DNA of 64,000 nt, taken from positions 2,058 through 66,057 of the forward strand of contig JH152694.1 in NCBI GenBank assembly GCA_000226015.1. The letters run 5' to 3'. Below, in pieces: positions 28,301 to 40,803 of the stretch. Origin of the DNA: Mnemiopsis leidyi. Lineage: Eukaryota; Ctenophora; Tentaculata; Lobata; Bolinopsidae. Each line of letters starts with the position of its first letter. Position 1 is the first letter of the stretch. The notes beneath the pieces were generated by a model. That model had not been told where the DNA came from, did not search any database, and saw only the letters and a program-made list of their open reading frames with translations. The translations under genes were made by a program, and so were the position numbers.

Positions 28301-31300
28301 ATAGTGAGAATTCAGGATGTACACAAGTCTACAATAGAATTAGAGAAGCAACAACTACTTTAACAATCCAGGTACTATACTTAGTAAAGGTGCTATACAT
28401 ATCAACTTGCTATGTATAGCACCTTTACTAAGCTATTAGCAAGTAGTATAACAACTTCAATTTCGTGATAGGTAAGTTTGTATGTAGTAGGAGGCGGAAT
28501 GCGGATGATTATTAAGTCTCAGCACGGGATTTGATTTTGTTTATCTCTGTATCAGAACTACAATCTTTCGAAAAGCTTTCTTTAAAAGAATGCATTTCTT
28601 AGTCTTACAGAGGTAACCAATAACAATACCTAGCGACTATGTAATATCTATTTATCTGTGAAGTTCTATAACGCGACCCCTGGACCTGCAACAACTGTGG
28701 TATGTGCTAAATGTTTACGACATGGTTCAGTGAACCGTGCTCTGTTATCAAGCTTACATTTATCGAATGTTGTATCGTCTATAAGCATTGTAGGGAGAAA
28801 CGTTGTTAGCAGACACGCCTCTGATCTTACCATATTGACCGGATCTTATTGGTTAAACTCATGATTCACCATAACATGAATAGTTTCTGATTTTAACATT
28901 CGCGCAAATTTCTTAAATTTTCATTCATTTAAAATTGACACCTTCTGTTTCATGGATCTAAATTCGTCTGTTTCGTTTAACCAAGGATGACGTATGAAAT
29001 AGCGGAAGTCTTGGTAATCAGAAGTAGCTCTTAATTGAACAAGCTGCTGGGGAGCATGCAGACAGGCGACAGTTTCAAAGTAAATGGTGATTAAAATCGC
29101 GAGCTAATCACGAGCTAATCATCTACTCAGATTGAACCAGTTTAAGCTAGACCGTGGTATTGTTACAGTTAACACACCCACGCGGTGGCCAAACAAACTG
29201 ATATATTTGGGAAGTCTGACTTAAGTTGGACTTGCACAATTACATGTTTTGTTGGGATTCCATTACAAGATAACATCAGAGAATATTCCCATTATATGAT
29301 GAGCAGATTCAGATAGCTTGAGCTATGTATGTCGGAAATGCTGGATCCTGTTTAAGTACTCAACATACAGATTAGATACGTTGTAGAAATACCGGTAGAT
29401 ACTGCAGCTTTACGGAACAACAGTAATGGATATTGACAGGGAAAACGTGTTCTGACGAAAGTAGTTATATCCAATTTATGTGAAACAGCGTCCACAAGAT
29501 GACTAAATTATAAAGCTGCTTGTTCATAGGTGAGGACTGGAATCTGGATAGTTTAACCATTGATATATTCACTCTAAATCCTTCTTTCAAATCCTTCGCA
29601 GCCTGAGATTTAAAAGTTCAGATATCTACGAGCACCCAGAGAGAACTTAACAAAAATAGGGACACTCGCACATTCTCACAACATCGTATCGTTTCTCACA
29701 TAACATATGCTTGTTGGCCTCTAAACCCTATAATATGTACATGTTTTACACAAGAAAAGCTAAATAGTATAGAAGACCGTGTGTATAGAGCCGAGTCTGG
29801 AGTGGTTTGCTTACAGGCCGTCCTTGTTATGTTTTTTTGTTAGCGAATACACGAGCTCTGTAGAACTGGGATAATGTGATAATCACTATATAATGATATA
29901 ATTGTTCTATTTGCATTAACAGCCAACCAAGAAAATGGGTGATAATGGGAACACATTACAGATCGGTCATGAAGAGATTTGTCAATTCCAGCAACGGTTC
30001 TATCAACATTTCTAGCTCGCTGCCGGATAAGGCCTCACTAGGACTCTAGATTTAATCTTAGGATCTTAGGAAAATTCATTCCGTTCCCAAAATACCTTAG
30101 TATAATTGACAAATAACTGTTGTGCAATGCATGAGATTTTGCAATAGTTTTAACCTTCATAAGAAATATCCGAGTTGTATTCCATATTATTTTCTGATTC
30201 CTGGACCACATATTTGAGGGAGTACACCTGTACACCGCATGAAACTGAGGAGGCCAGGATGATCTGATGTAGAACTATTTAAACTATAGGTTCTGTTTCC
30301 TGAACAAGTTAAACACTAGCCATACCGTAGGCACAGGCTTTGGACTGTGTCGAGCAGTTTAAAGAACTTCCATCACAATCTACGGCTGTAAGAAAATCTA
30401 TAATAACATAAAATAAAATAACATGCATGCACAAAAACCAGTATGCAACATGACAAAAATATTTACAAATTAGAAATTAATAGATAATACTGCATTAAAT
30501 TATTAACCAATTTTATAAATTCCCAAATACACAACCTGAAACGAACAAAAAACAAATAAATAAATAATAACTAATAATGATGCTCCTTCATAAATTTAAT
30601 CGAATAATTTAATCATTTTATCAAAAATATCTACTCCATATTTTCCCCAAAGATTTATACGACTTTTGTAAAGTCACGTGATAAAAATCAGAGCCGCCAA
30701 CAAACCAGATCTAGAAACCTCCAATCCTTCTACAAATGGTGGTCTGTCTGAATTAACTACTGGAGATTAACCAGTAAAATTCTAATTTTCCACGTGAAGC
30801 CGAGTTTGGCAAGTTGTGTACAGGCTGTACATCTTCAGGAATCAGGAACACTGATGTTGGATTGGGACAGAAAGATGGAAAGTTTAGAAAACAGCCCTGT
30901 GCCCACTCACAAGTTCCCTAGCCCCGACCTCCCAGTAGTTACTGTGGTTACAGTATTTAGTGTACATTGTAGTCTGTACATTACAATGGGACTGTACATT
31001 CCAAGTCTACAACACACACTCTCCGCCAATTAGGGTAGAGTGTTCCACTCCGTGTGCTAAAGTGTGCTCTGATTGGAGCAGAGGGAGAGATACGGATATG
31101 TGTACAGTGTGGTGCAGGTAACAGATCTTACATATAGAGTCTGAGTAACAACAAACAGATATAATAGAAAGAGTCTGAGTAACAGATATAATAGATAGAG
31201 TCTGAGTAACAGATATAATAGATAGAGTCTGAGTAACAGATATAATAGATAGAGTCTGAGTAACAGATATAATAGATAGAGTCGGAGCTGATCTAGTTCC

Positions 31301-34300
31301 AGTTCTTTTCTTTAACAATTCAAAAGTATTTTAAGAAACTTCATGTTGTCAAACTTATTGCAATACCAGTTTGAGTATTAGACAGTATTTGAAAGTGTCA
31401 GAATCAGATTATATACAGTTTCAGAATAATTTTGCAGGGGATTCCAGAGTTAAATAAATGTTAGTACCAGCCCAAGTAAGCCTCGCCCTAGTCCAACAAC
31501 CCTATCTCAAGCGCTAAACTAAATACATAGTACAAAGATGTGCGATTAGATCACCGCGCTGGTTGACATCGGCTGAACAATTGGTGACAGTGTTACTATT
31601 TTCAGTACAGTTGAAGTTGTGGGAATATGACAGTTGGTAGCAGTCTGCTGCTATTACTACAGTTGTTGCACTGTGCAGCATTGAACAAACATAACATTAA
31701 TCTAGGGAGGGGTAAGTGATCATAAGCACGAATTTTGGACTGTTTGGCCCAAGTCAGGGTATTAAAGTGAAATGGCAAAAATTGTTGAAAGTGCAACCTA
31801 AACTTAAAACTGCTTCCTATGGTCAAATGGTACACCAAATTATAAAGTATTAATATGAAAGTAACATGTCTTCAGTGACAACTTTAAAAAAAAGCCAAAA
31901 TCAAGAATTCATGGTCACGTCATGTTCATGTTCAGTTAGCTTCCCTCCTCAGTCCTCCTCAGTCCTCCACTGGATCTTTACCATGCCCCAGTAAGTTTAT
32001 ATGTAGTACACTGTTGTGACAGTTAACAACACTAACAGCGTACCGCCCAACAGCCCACCTTCAATAGCCAGGAAATTGGTTAATTTTCACTAATTTCACA
32101 CAAAATTCGAGCAGGGCGGGCGGGTTGCCTAAAAAGAACTTACTCGAGCTACAGACGTATTGATAATTTTAATTAAGAGCGTCTATTTTTAACCAAGTCT
32201 TGTCATGTTCATACGGGTTTTTTAGTGATGAAAGATAAGAGCTTTCCACGAGGCTGTACTGAACTTGTGTGTAGATGCAAGTTACTAATTAACATAGAAA
32301 TGTCATAGAGTTGTTACTTTACCAAGGCGTTTCCCAGACAAAAGTAAGTTGAAGCCTCTGGAGAGTATAGTTAATAAACTTAGCCTTCTTTCTGTATACT
32401 CCATTCAAGTTGATGGTTGAGCAAGAATCGACAATCGTCAACAACTTTTGTAATCTTACACAAAGATTACAAGACGTCTGTTGTGTCAAAATAAAAGATA
32501 TCAATTTCATAATCTTAGTAGAATGTTAAATGTAGTGCCCGTCATGCTGTAAGACTTATAAACACACTGCGGTTACTCTCACTTGATTATATTGGGAAAC
32601 AAAGTTGTATTCAATCTAACTAAACTTCAATTTTATTTCCATTTACAATGAACTTAAATCTTACATTAAAGTTTTAACACTCACTTTATCAAAAACCTCA
32701 TCACGTAAAAACTGTAGAGTGTAATGTATAATGTGTACAGTGTACTATACACTTAGTGTTAAAATACACTTAACTTTATATAAAATACACTTAGTGTTAC
32801 CCAACCCTTCTCAGGACTGTCATGTAAGAACAGCTATAAAATGTATGAAACCCGAGCACCAATGCCAGACATGAGACACCCTGAAACTTATCCACAAAAT
32901 ATGGTGTGACGTAAATATTTGGTTGTAAACCAGACCCGAAATTGGTGAACGGAGAACAGCTCAGTGCATCAGTGTAGCTAAATTTGGCAGGTCTTTTTTT
33001 GATCAGTGATAGGAAATTACTGATCGGATAGATTAACGATGAGTAGCAGTCTCAAGGAAGATACATATTACACAAACAGTGGAGATAATTGGACAGAATA
33101 GATAACGTGGCTTGAGATGTCGAGAGAGAGAATGATTATGAGTTCAGGTTATAAGTCATGGTTACGAGGTATATCGGATATGTGAGTCGTAAGTTAATTG
33201 TCTAGAACTTTCGAAAGTCAAAATTAAACTTCATAAAATGTCCACAAAATGAACTTGTTCGACTTACCCAACGAGTGCTGGTTATTCCCGCCGCCCACCG
33301 CACACATTATCGATCTGAGCTTGTTTTTTCCTGAAATGTAACAGTTAAAAGGAGTTGTTCACTGATAATGTCGACAATTCGTAATATAGGAATTATCTTT
33401 ACCGGTTAAGTTGGTCAAATAAACTCGTTAAATTCCTGTGTCTATTAGTAGCTCCTAAAGAGCTTTCATTTAGCTGATATCTATTATTAGTGTATGATAT
33501 CAAAAATAATATTTATTTGGATGGATTAATATGGCATGGTAAATGTATTATATTCTGTACAAAATTCACAAATTACATTTTCAGACAACTACAACTACAA
33601 GAGTTGACAGTGAAACTGGAAACAGGGTAGTGAAGTATGCAGTGTTAAACAAGAACAAAAGTAAACATGAAACGGGAGAACATTCAGATTTAGCTGGAAT
33701 ATTTAGGAAACTAGTGAAAAACAAATGTTTATGGAAACAAGTGTTCACAGTAACTCAATAAAAATTATATAAACCTTCGACAAAGAGACAAAGATGGATA
33801 TCCATTAGGGGCTGACAACAACGAAATCTGGAGAACTGTTAGGCTGTAAAAGAGCTCATACAACCCCCTCTCTCAACCTCTTGTCGAGAATTGCGACTTG
33901 TTGAGATTTAGAAGACGGTACTCGTGAGGCACTAAATTCTACTTTGATACGATCTCGTGCTTCCACAGTAAATAATGTACAAGGCGTAATTTGAACGTAG
34001 CTTCAAGGAAGAGAACAGTTTGAAGAGAAGGTTACAGCCGACAGGGTGAACGAAAAAGAGGGCAAAACAGAGAGACGATGTTATAAGTGATTGGGAGACA
34101 TTCGCGCGACAGGGTGTGTATTGGTAGCGAGTATGAACCACTACCGTACAGTTTACTCCTTGATGACAGCTCTACTGAGTTAGAAACTACTGGGTTTGTA
34201 TGAACTGCTGATATATGTACGGCTGTCAAACTGCAGGATTTCAGGCTGCTCCCCTAACTCCGTTATATACAGAACTTGGAGGTTTGTTTGAATATTTTTA

Positions 34301-37300
34301 GCTTTCAGCTGTTAAGTCTGGTGTTATAACGCCGTCTAAAGGCTCTTTGTTTCCTGGATGTTTGGCATTCCAACTCGTTAAGGCTCGAGAACATTCTCTA
34401 CACACACTCTCTCTCGGCTGTTACCTGTGTTTATAATGCATGACTCACTTCAGCGCAGGAGACAGAAACTAAACGAAATCTTTCAAATTCTCCGTTGTAA
34501 TGAATATGTTGCCAGTGACAACTTAACTGTGCCGGTTGGCCTCTATTGTTGCTGAGCAGATAACCGATAAATGTGACATATAGCAACACCCCTGAAGTGA
34601 GGTGATGCTACCTCCCAGGCGTGGTGTTCCTGTTTTTAGAGTAGGGTGGAGGTACAAGAACTTCCACTTCACTTGGCACTCAGTCCTGTACTGGAGTCCG
34701 GTAGTTAACTAACCTTTAGTTAGATGTTATTTAGTGGTAAGTTAGGCAAACTTGGTAGATAACCCAACACAGTGATATGAACCTGTCTACAAACCCTAGC
34801 TCAGTATTGTACCCTGACTTCTCACTACTTAAGGTAAGACGGTGAATTCCGGTTTTGATTGTTTTGGGTGATTTAGACTTAATAACGTACCATCAAGTTC
34901 AAATATTTAATAATCATCAAATCCATTCCATGATTTGGTATAAATTAAGATACCATGGTAGGAATGACATCCTTGTTTTGAGTGTTTATAAAATGAGTAG
35001 CAGGATTAGGATATTGACAAGGCTAAATTTCTCGTCTTCTCCTCCGAAAAATGTAATGTCAGGTGTTTGACGACATCAGCTCATAAATACAATAAAATAT
35101 TGGACACTACAATTTACCCGCCACATTTCTTTCAACAAAAAGTCGATGATACCGAATACCGAGCTTGCTGCTGACCTACAGTAGAGAGAAACAGACAGGA
35201 GAATTATGTGTCAAGCACGACACGGCCAACCGTGTGACCATGACAGAAAGTGCTGGATAGAAGCTGAAATTACAGAGTGTAATTGTTTTTGGGGGAGTGA
35301 GGCATAACTTTGTAAGTGCAACAACAGCAGGACCAGGACTTGACTTAATTTAGTGCGATTTTGTTACAATGTAACAGCTGATCCCGTTTTTATGGACGCT
35401 AAGGATCTCACCTCAACACAAATGTAGGAGTGTATGTAAACCTCGACATGAGCCTACACTACTGGTTGTCAAGTAGGAATAGTTACTCTGTCCCAGCTCC
35501 ATATAAAGACTAGCGGAGCTGTCACAACCACACTGACAGCTAATAACACGGGCAGTGTACCGTACTCATTAGGGCATCCTTGTTTCTTTGTACAGTTCAC
35601 AGTGGAGTGAGTGAGCCGTCTTGACAACATCACGTGTCTCTTGATCCAGGTTGTTATTTGTCAAAGGTGGCGGGTATATTAAATCTTGGATCAACAGAGT
35701 GTCGGTATTATTATACCTAATTGACGTGGTAGGACATGTTATTGAGACAGCAACAAAACGTGAACCATCGATCTATCTACTTTATCTCAGGTACAGAATA
35801 TCAGTAGAATACTCCTATCTCTTTCTATAGTGAATCCAGATCTCTCTTTCTAAAGCGAATCCAGATTTCAACTGTTGACATCCAAAAAAGTTTCATGCTA
35901 CAGAATATCTGTACAATAATCTCTTTCTATATAGCAGGTCTACACAACTGATCGTGTTAAAATCCACGGTGACAAAGCTGTCTGTCCAAGAGTTAGAGTC
36001 AGGGTGATCCATTTAAACTGTCGACACGGACCACTTTCACGGCAGATTGCACAGCCTGACGATTGAGTATGTATTGTACACACACAGCTCCGGGAGATTT
36101 AGCCGTCAACACAAGATAGTGAGAGGACTGCGTTTTACCAAGTTTGGTCGTGTGAGAGGGTTGGGATGCGGGGAAGCCATGATGATAGCTATGTTCTTAA
36201 CGACAAAAATTTCCCTGAATCTCCTCAAACTATAGCTCTACAGTCTGAAAAGTCTGTTTTTCTAAGTAAACTTGAGGAGCTGTTTAGTGTTTGTGCAGTC
36301 ATTGTATTCAGTTGTAGGATAGTAATAGCCCAGCCGATTTTACATCAAATGAAGAAATCACTTTAATGTATCAAGAATTAACTATTGTCTTATCAAGAAC
36401 CTCTCTGGCTATGAGAAAAATCAAACTGTTTCCATCAAATTAGATAATTATGAAACTCGTCTTGGAGTCAACAGCTGAGACGTGGGCTCAGTATCGAAAT
36501 CTCTCAGCTATCACATCATCATGACAATACGTCATGAACATTGAACATTAATCACATTTATGAGCTTGAGGACCTAATTCATGGAAATTCTAGCAAATCC
36601 AATCAATATTTTACCGTGCATATGACAAGTTGCAGATTTTAATCAACTCGGTCGAAACCCCCTGAATCATTGAGCCGTGGTCACTATGATGTTATGTTTG
36701 ATCACAAAACAATGACAAACATGGTTACATAACAACATTCCAGTGATGTCATACGATCTCATCGTTTAAGGACCGTTTACCGTGTTCAGTAGCTCAAGTC
36801 AAACTCCCTTGAGGCGTGACCTCATCAGAAACTACATACAAAACACAATACACAGTACACACAATACACTGATCTGCAGAGTTTTCAGTTTTCCCGATAA
36901 AGTATTCAAAAACGTAACATTATATGCGAGTACAGTGTTTTGATATGTAAGATATATATGCATAATGAAATGAGAGATTCTCATTTCTCAGTAGTCAAGA
37001 TTTATCTGGTCATTGTTGGGTTAATTTGGGGGCCTGTGTGGGAATCTATTGTGAGATATAAATTTACAGGCGTGTGTGGGAATCTATATTGAGATATAAA
37101 TTTACAGGCGTGTGTGGGAATCTATAGCGATATTCCGTATTCAATAAGATTCGTGTGATAATACACTGAACTCAATGAGAAGAGTGATTGTATTGGCAAG
37201 AAGCAAATTAGTGGTTCTTGTCAAAACTCACAGTGCTTCTTGCAAGTTAAAACATTAACTGTAGTATTGAGATGCACACATTCCAAACATTTTCAAAATC

Positions 37301-39664
37301 TTAATTCCACCCGAATCGCAGCAAGAATATGATACTGGAGGTATTTACATGAAAACTAGGAAGATAAATAGTGGCCATATCTACACATGCCCCGTATAGC
37401 CCACATACCCACGTACCGAGCACTGCAGTATCGGCCGAACAACAACAACATATTTTACCGACGCACGTAACGTGTAATGCATGTACAACGTGTAAAACAC
37501 GTAACGTGTAATGCATGTACAACGTGTAAAACACGTAACGTGTAACGCCCTAAGTAACGTGTGACGATTACCTCCTTTAAAGGGCGTCTTCACGACTGAG
37601 AGCTGGTAGTCGAGGGCTGAATCAGCGACACCTCGGTCTTTGAGGACATAGCTGACGAGATCTTCTGCTGTGGTGTAATACCGGACAGGGAACCTGAATA
37701 GTGTCGTCTTTTTACGGAATATTTTGTCGTCTTTTTACGGAATATTTTGTGTATAAATTAGTATTATCACATTTTTTAGAGAGAAGGATGAAACCACCAA
37801 AATAAAATTGCTAGCATGATCTTTGTAACATAATTCTGAAACATGCCCCCAAAAAAGCAATCTTAATGACGCCAGTATAAAGACATTAGGGGAGGGAACG
37901 TGACATAATGCGAAATGAGAACCAAAACCTCGTGACCATAGTAAATGCGTCTCTTTGTGACATGGTATGTGACCCCGGGTTTTTCTAGAAATACGATACA
38001 TGTAGCAGTATTGCGGTGTCAGGACATTGGTTTCTTGCAACAATTAACAAACATAGATCGAATATTTTATTGACATTCCTTGCTCTGCTGTGCAGAGTAC
38101 GTGAGTTACCCGTTACCGGACTTAGAATAACTCCATCGCATTTTCATATGGAATGATAATCAGGTTTTAATCTGGTTAGAAGCGTTGATTTCACGGATAC
38201 AACTACTGTGTGCCGAAAACTTATATAGCAACAGTGTGCCGAAAAGTTATATAGCAACAGTTTGCCGAAAGCGTATATATAACAACAGTGTGCCGAGAAC
38301 TGATATATAACTACTGTATGACGAGAACTTGTGGTAAAATGTGTAAATCTCCAACCTGGCCAAGCAACATTCTCCCTCGCTGAGTTCGATAAAAACGTCG
38401 ACTTTCAGCTCGTGGGTTGAGTTTTTTATCAACTTATCAACATCACGTCGGGCGATGGAGAGAAGGACCGCGAGAAGCTCCTTCGTGCCGAGATTAGCAG
38501 CCCCGTCCAGGTCGGGCGTCATGTCGTGTACTGAGGAGAAAGTGAGAATTTGGAAAATGAAAGTTTGGAAAAACTCAGATATATCCCTGGAGATATCATC
38601 ATCCTGAAGGTGTTTAAACGTGTTAATAAGGATACTATTTTGGCTTATGCAGACTGAACTTACGTCCAGTATTTTATAGTAGTTCTTGTTTCTAACATTG
38701 GTGTTCATGTTATCGCAGTTTAGGTCGTATTATGTAGCTTTACATCGGCATACATATAGTGATTAACATTCTCTAAACAAACAAATACACAGTACATGAT
38801 GCCTTGTTACTTTGCTAAATTCTGACAGGGCATCTAAAAATAGATGTTTATATCCGACGGTTGGATTGTAAATAGACACAATGAGGTCAGCATGAACATC
38901 ATGTTTATCAACGTAGGTTAGGTCAGTAAACTTTTACACGTTATTTACAGCCATTGTACAAAAGTATCTGATTAGGTAATACAGTAGTCGTCCTTATGCA
39001 ATAGCAAGCTAGTTATTTGAGGGTCGGCTTAATAGTGGTAAGGATTAAAAACAAATTTGATACACAAGAGGCTTTTAAATTCATGCTAAGCAGAAAAGGC
39101 TTACTCATGGAGGTCCTGGCATTGGACTGAAGATGTTTGTATACTGTGCAGTATATTCCTTCCCTTTTACCCGGTTCGATATTTTCTTCAGCTGAAAATA
39201 GTTTAAGTAAGAAACTTCTTGATTCATGTAAATAAATAATTTGATCTTATAACTTTAAATTCTCAAGTTGTGGCAAAACGGTATTCAAAATACAAGTCTT
39301 TTCTGCTACAGCTAGGAGGAATAGATAGATGATTATGAGTTTAAAGTTTTAACAGACACTATTAACAAATTAACTCAAATTTACATTCTTACCGATTAAT
39401 TTTGTTATGGTATCATAGATTTCCTCACCACTTTTAAATCCTGGTGCAAAAACTGGTGTTAATCGAATGGTTTCTATTAAAAATTACAAATGAAAAATTT
39501 TACTATAACGTTACAGTGAGAGGTATGCTATCAAAAAAACAAAAATAATGTCTTTCACCTTTAAAGTCACGTCGTGAATAAGTTTCACGTTTTATCACTC
39601 TAGTTTTTCGCGCTTTTGTTCCACGCCCCTTGATTTTCCCAGGAGAAGAATCTGGATGAGCCAT
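19387..39664 (-). CDS. Giant Ras-association plus coiled-coil protein, twelve exons
   Basis: Minus-strand exons 39,664-39,559; 39,473-39,393; 39,191-39,105; 38,530-38,356; 37,693-37,572; 33,330-33,268; 26,616-26,450; 26,173-26,029; 25,051-24,939; 24,798-24,580; 24,446-19,693; 19,576-19,387 join in consistent phase from an ATG (MAHPDSSPGKIKGR) to a stop, predicting 2,073 residues. Residues 1-35 are very basic. A helical stretch follows (about 90-135). A first Ras-association-like domain holds RYYTTAEDLVSYVL (about 153). A second holds SSTAQEIIDECLHSF and DPLAYRLIMKAY (about 282-312) and ends with EGYPQIWI. A Ser/Pro-rich linker (about 354-426) leads to a coiled coil of about 1,580 residues in one exon, with C-x4-C motifs CEAEDC (22,746-22,763) and CSGGKC (22,215-22,232). 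The fold assignment rests on pattern only. A role linking a Ras-like GTPase to a filamentous scaffold is inference. I recognise no named orthologue. Confidence 0.8.
28380..28432. repeat. Perfect inverted repeat: 22-bp arms, 9-base loop
   Basis: The left arm (28,380-28,401, beginning CTTAGTAAAGG) is exactly complementary to the right arm (28,411-28,432, ending CCTTTACTAAG), with the loop TCAACTTGC between. No mismatch is present in the arms. The flanks do not extend the pairing, and no transposon-like ends were recognised. It could be a small-RNA precursor, a remnant of an inverted-repeat element or an extruding hairpin. Confidence 0.85.
31136..31282. repeat. 27-bp tandem repeat, about five copies
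   Basis: Units of the form GAGTCTGAGTAACAGATATA plus ATAGATA follow one another with few changes. The first copies are slightly longer and diverged. It lies in intron 6 of the giant minus-strand gene. The minus-strand frame across it is repetitive and not a gene. Confidence 0.9.
37034..37125. repeat. 38-bp tandem repeat, about 2.3 copies
   Basis: The phrase GTGTGGGAATCTAT, then GAGATATAAATTTACAGGC, is repeated almost unchanged. Intronic, no further signal. Confidence 0.85.
37463..37566. repeat. Tandem repeat rich in ACGTG/CACGT
   Basis: Units of about 39 bp containing CACGTAACGTGTAATGCATG and then TACAACGTGTAAAA are repeated about 2.5 times, directly next to the splice donor of exon 5 of the giant gene (37,572). 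The array holds many CACGT/ACGTG cores, each the kind of half-site bound by bHLH or bZIP factors, but binding is not shown. Confidence 0.8.
38205..38335. repeat. About 30-bp tandem repeat, four diverged copies
   Basis: The units contain GTGCCGAAAA, then TTATATAGCAACAGT, with substitutions between copies. It lies in the intron just downstream (minus strand) of exon 4, which ends at 38,356. Confidence 0.75.
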
Positions 39665-40251
39665 TTGAATGATTAGTTGCAGATACTACCAGCCTCCTGA
39701 TATTTGACTTTCCATATAAGATTGCATCACATAATCTAGTCTGCAACAAAAATAGGTTATAAATCACACAGATTCACTTCTGTTTTATTTGCCTACCTAC
39801 TGTATCTTTAAACACTCTGATATTGGTAAATTTTAAGTAAAATTAAGCATTTTATTCTTACTATCCAACATCTATTAACAGTAAAGCCATAAGTGCCAAA
39901 TCTTAACTTTCAGATGAAATCTGAAAACAAGTGCATCTCACAAATCAAAAGTCTCACGGAATCTTGAAGACTGAAAGTGTTTGTAACAATAATTTTTAGA
40001 GGAAGTGCAAACTCAAAATCTATAAGGACATACAAACTCAAAACGTATTTGTACTTGTTACACCTGTACCCAGGCTTTTACAATTATACTGAAGGGGCTT
40101 CTAGGTCTTTTAACCGAGACCTTCCTCATTCAACACTTATTCACGGTTTCCTAGTCTACCAAAGAAGATTGCATAGGGAAATGCCATTAGCGCACTCCTT
40201 TAGGATTGGGGGATGTACAAACTTAAAATTGATACGCCAAAGTGCTGTAAT

Positions 40252-40360
40252 TAGGGGGCACCAAATCGTCAAAAAAATATAAGACAATTATGCAAGATTA
40301 ATTGCATGACTGGAAAAATTGCTTGTTTGGTTTAATAACTTCACTATTTATTGGATTGTA
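40252..40360 (-). mobile_element. Partial copy of the CAGTGGCGTAACG (hAT-type) element
   Basis: The stretch starting GGGGCACCAAATCGTC and ending GGTTTAATAACTTCACTATTTA matches the interior of the element at 44,706-44,970 (GGGGTCGCCAAATCTTG to GGTTTAATAACTTCACTATT). Ends and target duplication are not preserved. Confidence 0.6.
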
Positions 40361-40431
40361 AAGACTTACAGGACCTTGGTCCATCTTAGTACCCTGAGCT
40401 GCCCTGTGTTTTACTGGACAATTATACAGGT

Positions 40432-40803
40432 TGGGGGTTGTTCACATATGGCGTCATCACCTAGAGGGGGGATCGGAGGGGGTTTCCAAATGATGATGAT
40501 TGATAACGAGGGGGAGGGGGGTTTGGCTAATGATGATGTCATCAAAAATTTTTAGGATTTATAGGATGTTTCTGAAAATTTTTGATTCTTCGAAATTTTT
40601 TATCAGAATTTTACAAAATCAGAAGGAAAATTTTCAAGTTAAATTTCTGATTCAGAAATCTAGTGAAATACTGTGTTTTCACTGATTTAGTATGAACAAT
40701 TTCAAAATANNNNNNNNNNTGTCATGATGACGAATGATGACGGAGGGGGAGGGGGTAAAAATTACCGAAAATTTGCTGACGTCATTTGTGAACGACCCCT
40801 TGG
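40432..40803. mobile_element. MITE with GGGGTCGTTCACA-type inverted ends, gapped
   Basis: The left end (GGGGGTTGTTCACATATGGC) and right end (complement of GGGGTCGTTCACAAATGACG) form imperfect inverted repeats of about 25 bases. The interior is non-coding and contains G-rich runs and the N gap at 40,710-40,719. It is the same family as the copies at 16,040-16,195. A target duplication could not be defined, so the superfamily is left open. Confidence 0.75.

Larger units (their letters stand above)
26617..33267. other. Intron 6 of the giant gene (6.7 kb), no other gene seen
   Basis: Lies between phase-compatible exons ending at 33,268 and starting at 26,616. It is AT-rich and has no convincing ORF on either strand. 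It contains a perfect 22-bp-arm hairpin (28,380-28,432) and a 27-bp tandem repeat (31,136-31,282), both listed separately. Unrecognised small exons or regulatory elements cannot be excluded. Confidence 0.6.
33331..37571. other. Intron 5 of the giant gene (4.2 kb), no other gene seen
   Basis: AT-rich sequence between exons ending at 37,572 and starting at 33,330. It includes two short tandem repeats at its left-hand genomic end (37,034-37,125 and 37,463-37,566). A TATA-like CCATATAAAG near 35,500 on the plus strand has no gene downstream. No coding exon was recognised. Confidence 0.5.

Noticed and set aside
33543-33761. Plus-strand 72-codon frame with a TTTTCAG before QTTTTTRVDSETGNRVV
   Set aside because: It looks somewhat protein-like but has no partner exon, no clear donor and no recognised family, and it lies in an intron of the minus-strand gene.
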